NCBI GenBank assembly: GCA_035249305.1
Contig: DATFGQ010000056.1
Span: 1 to 64,000 of the forward strand
Origin: DASUNP01 sp035249305
GTDB lineage: Bacteria; Acidobacteriota; Blastocatellia; UBA7656
DNA: 64,000 bases
Direction: 5' to 3'
Part shown: positions 62,062-64,000 of the stretch, piece after piece
Layout: the number at the start of each line of letters is the position of its first letter
Numbering within the stretch: the first letter of the stretch is position 1
The notes under the pieces: generated by a model
What the model saw: only the letters and a program-made list of their open reading frames with translations
What the model was told of the DNA's origin: nothing
Database searches by the model: none
Program-made: the position numbers and the translations under genes

Positions 62062-64000
62062 ATGCGAAAAAGGATTAAGACATGGGTTCCGGGTTGTATG
62101 TTCGCGCTTGCGCTGTTAGCAACGCCCGCGTGGGCCGGCGATGACGCCCCCGAGTGGCTGCGTTCGGCCGCCTCGGCCACCGCGCCTGCGTATGCCAAAA
62201 AGGTTCCCGCCGTCGTCCTCTTCACAGAGCAGCAAGACAGAGTAGAAGAGGATGGCCGCGTCACCACCACCGAGCGGTACGCTGTGCGGATACTGACGAC
62301 CGAAGGGCGCGATTACGCCAGGGGCTCGGCCATGTACAGGACCGACGGGGGGAAGGTGCGCGAAATGCGCGCATGGTTGATTAGCCCGTCGGGCAGGGTC
62401 AAGAAATATGAGAAAGACTACATCATCGACCTCGCGATGGTCGACAACGACGTTTATAACGAAGTTCGCCTAAAGAGCATCTCGGCGCGCACGGACGCGG
62501 AAGTCGGCTCGGTCTTCGGCTACGAGGTGACGAGCGAAGACCGGTCCGTCTTCACGCAATTCATCTGGCAGTTTCAAGACCGCCTCCCCGCGCTCGCCTC
62601 GCGCTACATGATCTCGCTCCCGCAAGGATGGCGCGCGGAAGGTGTCACATTCAACCACGCCAGGATAGAGCCCACAATCACCGGCTCGACATACGTTTGG
62701 GAGTTGCGCAACCTGGCCCCCATCGAAGAGGAGCCGTTGAGCCCTCCCGTGACGAACATAGCGCCGCTGCTGGCGGTGAGTTATTACCCGGCCCCCGGCG
62801 CGAAGAGCAGCATCGGGCGGACCTTCAGCGGGTGGGGCGACGTTTCGCGCTGGCTCTCCGAGCTGAGCGACCCGCAGATGACTCTCGACGATGCGACAGC
62901 GGGCAAAGCGCGCCAGCTAACGGCCGCCGCCAAGACCGAGCTTGATCGCATACGCGCAATCGGCAGCTACATTCAAAGCATCAACTACATCTCGATTCAG
63001 ACCGGGCTGGGGCGCGGAGGGGGCTATCGCCCGCACTCGGCGATCGAAGTCTTCGCCAAGTCATACGGCGATTGCAAAGACAAGGCGAACCTGATGCGCG
63101 CGATGCTGAAAGCGGTAAACATCACGTCGCATCTGGTGAGCATTTACTCCGGTGACCCGACCTATGTCAGAGAAGAGTGGCCTTCGCCGCAGCAATTCAA
63201 CCACTGCATAATCGCCATACGGGTGAGCGACGCGACCGAGGCCGCGACCATAATCAATCACCCGACATTAGGACGCCTGCTCATCTTTGACCCGACCGAC
63301 GACAGCACGATGGTCGGGGATCTGCCCGAGCACGAGCAAGGCAGTCTCGCGTTGGTCATCGCGGGAGAGGCCGGCGCGCTGGTAAGAATGCCCGTCACGC
63401 CCGCCGAGGCGAATCGCCTCGATCGGCAGGCCGATGTCGCCCTCACCGTCGAAGGCTCCATCTCGGCGAGGGTCCGCGAGCAGTCGGTCGGGCGCGCGGC
63501 CGTCGCCGAGCGCCGCCTGTATCGCGAGCTTTCGCGGCCACAGTATGTGAAGCAGATCGAGCAGTGGATAACTCGCGGCGTGACGGGGGCCATAGTTTCG
63601 AAAGTCGAGCCCGCCGACAACAGCGCCGCCGGAAGCTTCACGCTCGATGTCGAATTCGGCGCGACAGGTTACGGGCAGCTCATGCAGAATCGGCTGCTCG
63701 TCTTCAAGCCCGCGCTGGTCTCTCGGCAAGAATCGCTCACGCTGACAGAGCCGCAGCGCGCAAACCCCGTCGTCTTGAACCCGCGCGCCTATACTGAGAC
63801 GGTCAAGGTAAAGCTGCCCGGAGGCTTTGACGTCGACGAGCTGCCCGACCCGGTAAAGCTCGACACGTCGTTCGGCGCATACTCTACTGCTTACGAAGTC
63901 AAAGACGGCCACCTGCACTTCACGCGAAAGCTGATCGTTCAGCGGGCGACGATCCCCGCGGGTGAGTACGTGAAAGTTCGTGGGTTCTTCGAGAAGATTC
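62062..64000 (+). CDS. secreted DUF3857/transglutaminase-core protein (3' end beyond window)
   Basis: The gene begins at the ATG at 62062, 10 bases after the previous stop, and stays open to the window end (646 codons). A signal peptide is visible (MFALALLATPAWAG). DUF3857 follows (TERYAVRILTTEGRDYARG). The transglutaminase core holds YGDCKDKANLMRAML with the catalytic Cys intact, and later FNHCIIAIRV and LIFDPTDDST with His and Asp that complete the triad. This would make it the active member of the pair. The substrate is unknown. Confidence 0.85.
   Translation, partial: MRKRIKTWVPGCMFALALLATPAWAGDDAPEWLRSAASATAPAYAKKVPAVVLFTEQQDRVEEDGRVTTTERYAVRILTTEGRDYARGSAMYRTDGGKVREMRAWLISPSGRVKKYEKDYIIDLAMVDNDVYNEVRLKSISARTDAEVGSVFGYEVTSEDRSVFTQFIWQFQDRLPALASRYMISLPQGWRAEGVTFNHARIEPTITGSTYVWELRNLAPIEEEPLSPPVTNIAPLLAVSYYPAPGAKSSIGRTFSGWGDVSRWLSELSDPQMTLDDATAGKARQLTAAAKTELDRIRAIGSYIQSINYISIQTGLGRGGGYRPHSAIEVFAKSYGDCKDKANLMRAMLKAVNITSHLVSIYSGDPTYVREEWPSPQQFNHCIIAIRVSDATEAATIINHPTLGRLLIFDPTDDSTMVGDLPEHEQGSLALVIAGEAGALVRMPVTPAEANRLDRQADVALTVEGSISARVREQSVGRAAVAERRLYRELSRPQYVKQIEQWITRGVTGAIVSKVEPADNSAAGSFTLDVEFGATGYGQLMQNRLLVFKPALVSRQESLTLTEPQRANPVVLNPRAYTETVKVKLPGGFDVDELPDPVKLDTSFGAYSTAYEVKDGHLHFTRKLIVQRATIPAGEYVKVRGFFEKI

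Overview
The window reads as a chromosomal stretch of a GC-rich, Gram-negative, free-living bacterium. Shine-Dalgarno sequences, a lipoprotein and OmpA domain, secreted amidohydrolases, a PilT-type ATPase, DUF4097 and crotonase-rich operons, and many intergenic palindromic repeats all fit a soil Acidobacteriota, perhaps Blastocatellia. That assignment is inference from gene content only. No rRNA, tRNA, transposase, phage gene or CRISPR array was seen. Both window ends cut through genes.

Layout. 1-2.3 kb: end of a P-loop NTPase gene, a PilT-family ATPase and a small secreted protein. 2.3-7.2 kb (minus): a glycolate oxidase operon, glcD-(FHA+DUF309)-glcE-glcF. 7.4-10.3 kb (minus): cysM, a JAMM peptidase (mec-like) and one polypeptide joining a CysO-like ubiquitin-fold protein, a MoeB-type E1 and a rhodanese, together a carrier-protein cysteine synthesis module. 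10.6-13 kb: two CBS-pair proteins with long Arg/Gly/Tyr/Ser-rich tails, then a DksA/TraR-like protein. 13.1-16.1 kb: moaA, a TPP riboswitch and thiC. 16.3-20 kb: a zinc-ribbon/CD225 membrane protein, a BtuF-like protein, RtcB and a Nudix hydrolase. 20-26.8 kb (minus): mtgA, an APC permease, two small proteins, trxB, pepA and an NAD-type isocitrate dehydrogenase. 27-29.6 kb: queD, a secreted NTF2-like protein and a glycosyltransferase.

29.6-37.5 kb (minus): a TetR-led operon with four crotonases, two aldehyde dehydrogenases and a 3-hydroxyacyl-CoA dehydrogenase; a perfect palindrome upstream is a candidate operator. 37.6 kb: thiO. 38.9-43.5 kb (minus): metG, folE, larC and a sirtuin. 43.9-47.7 kb: a zinc-ribbon/RDD protein, argS and a DAHP synthase. 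47.7-50 kb (minus): a DICT-GAF-GGDEF cyclase and a broken nucleotidyltransferase-like gene with its small partner. 50.3-54.8 kb: an OmpA-type lipoprotein, an ECF sigma factor, its zinc anti-sigma factor, a DUF4097 protein, an RsbW-like ATPase and a membrane protein. 55.2-59.8 kb (minus): three secreted amidohydrolases, two lacking the HxH metal site. 60-64 kb: two DUF3857/transglutaminase-like proteins, the second cut by the window end.

The most unusual content is (i) the CysO~MoeB~rhodanese fusion beside its likely peptidase and cysteine synthase, (ii) the disordered-tail CBS pair, and (iii) at least six families of palindromic repeats. Among the repeats are a multi-hairpin cassette present twice in opposite orientation, one element nested in the loop of another, and one that has beheaded a gene.
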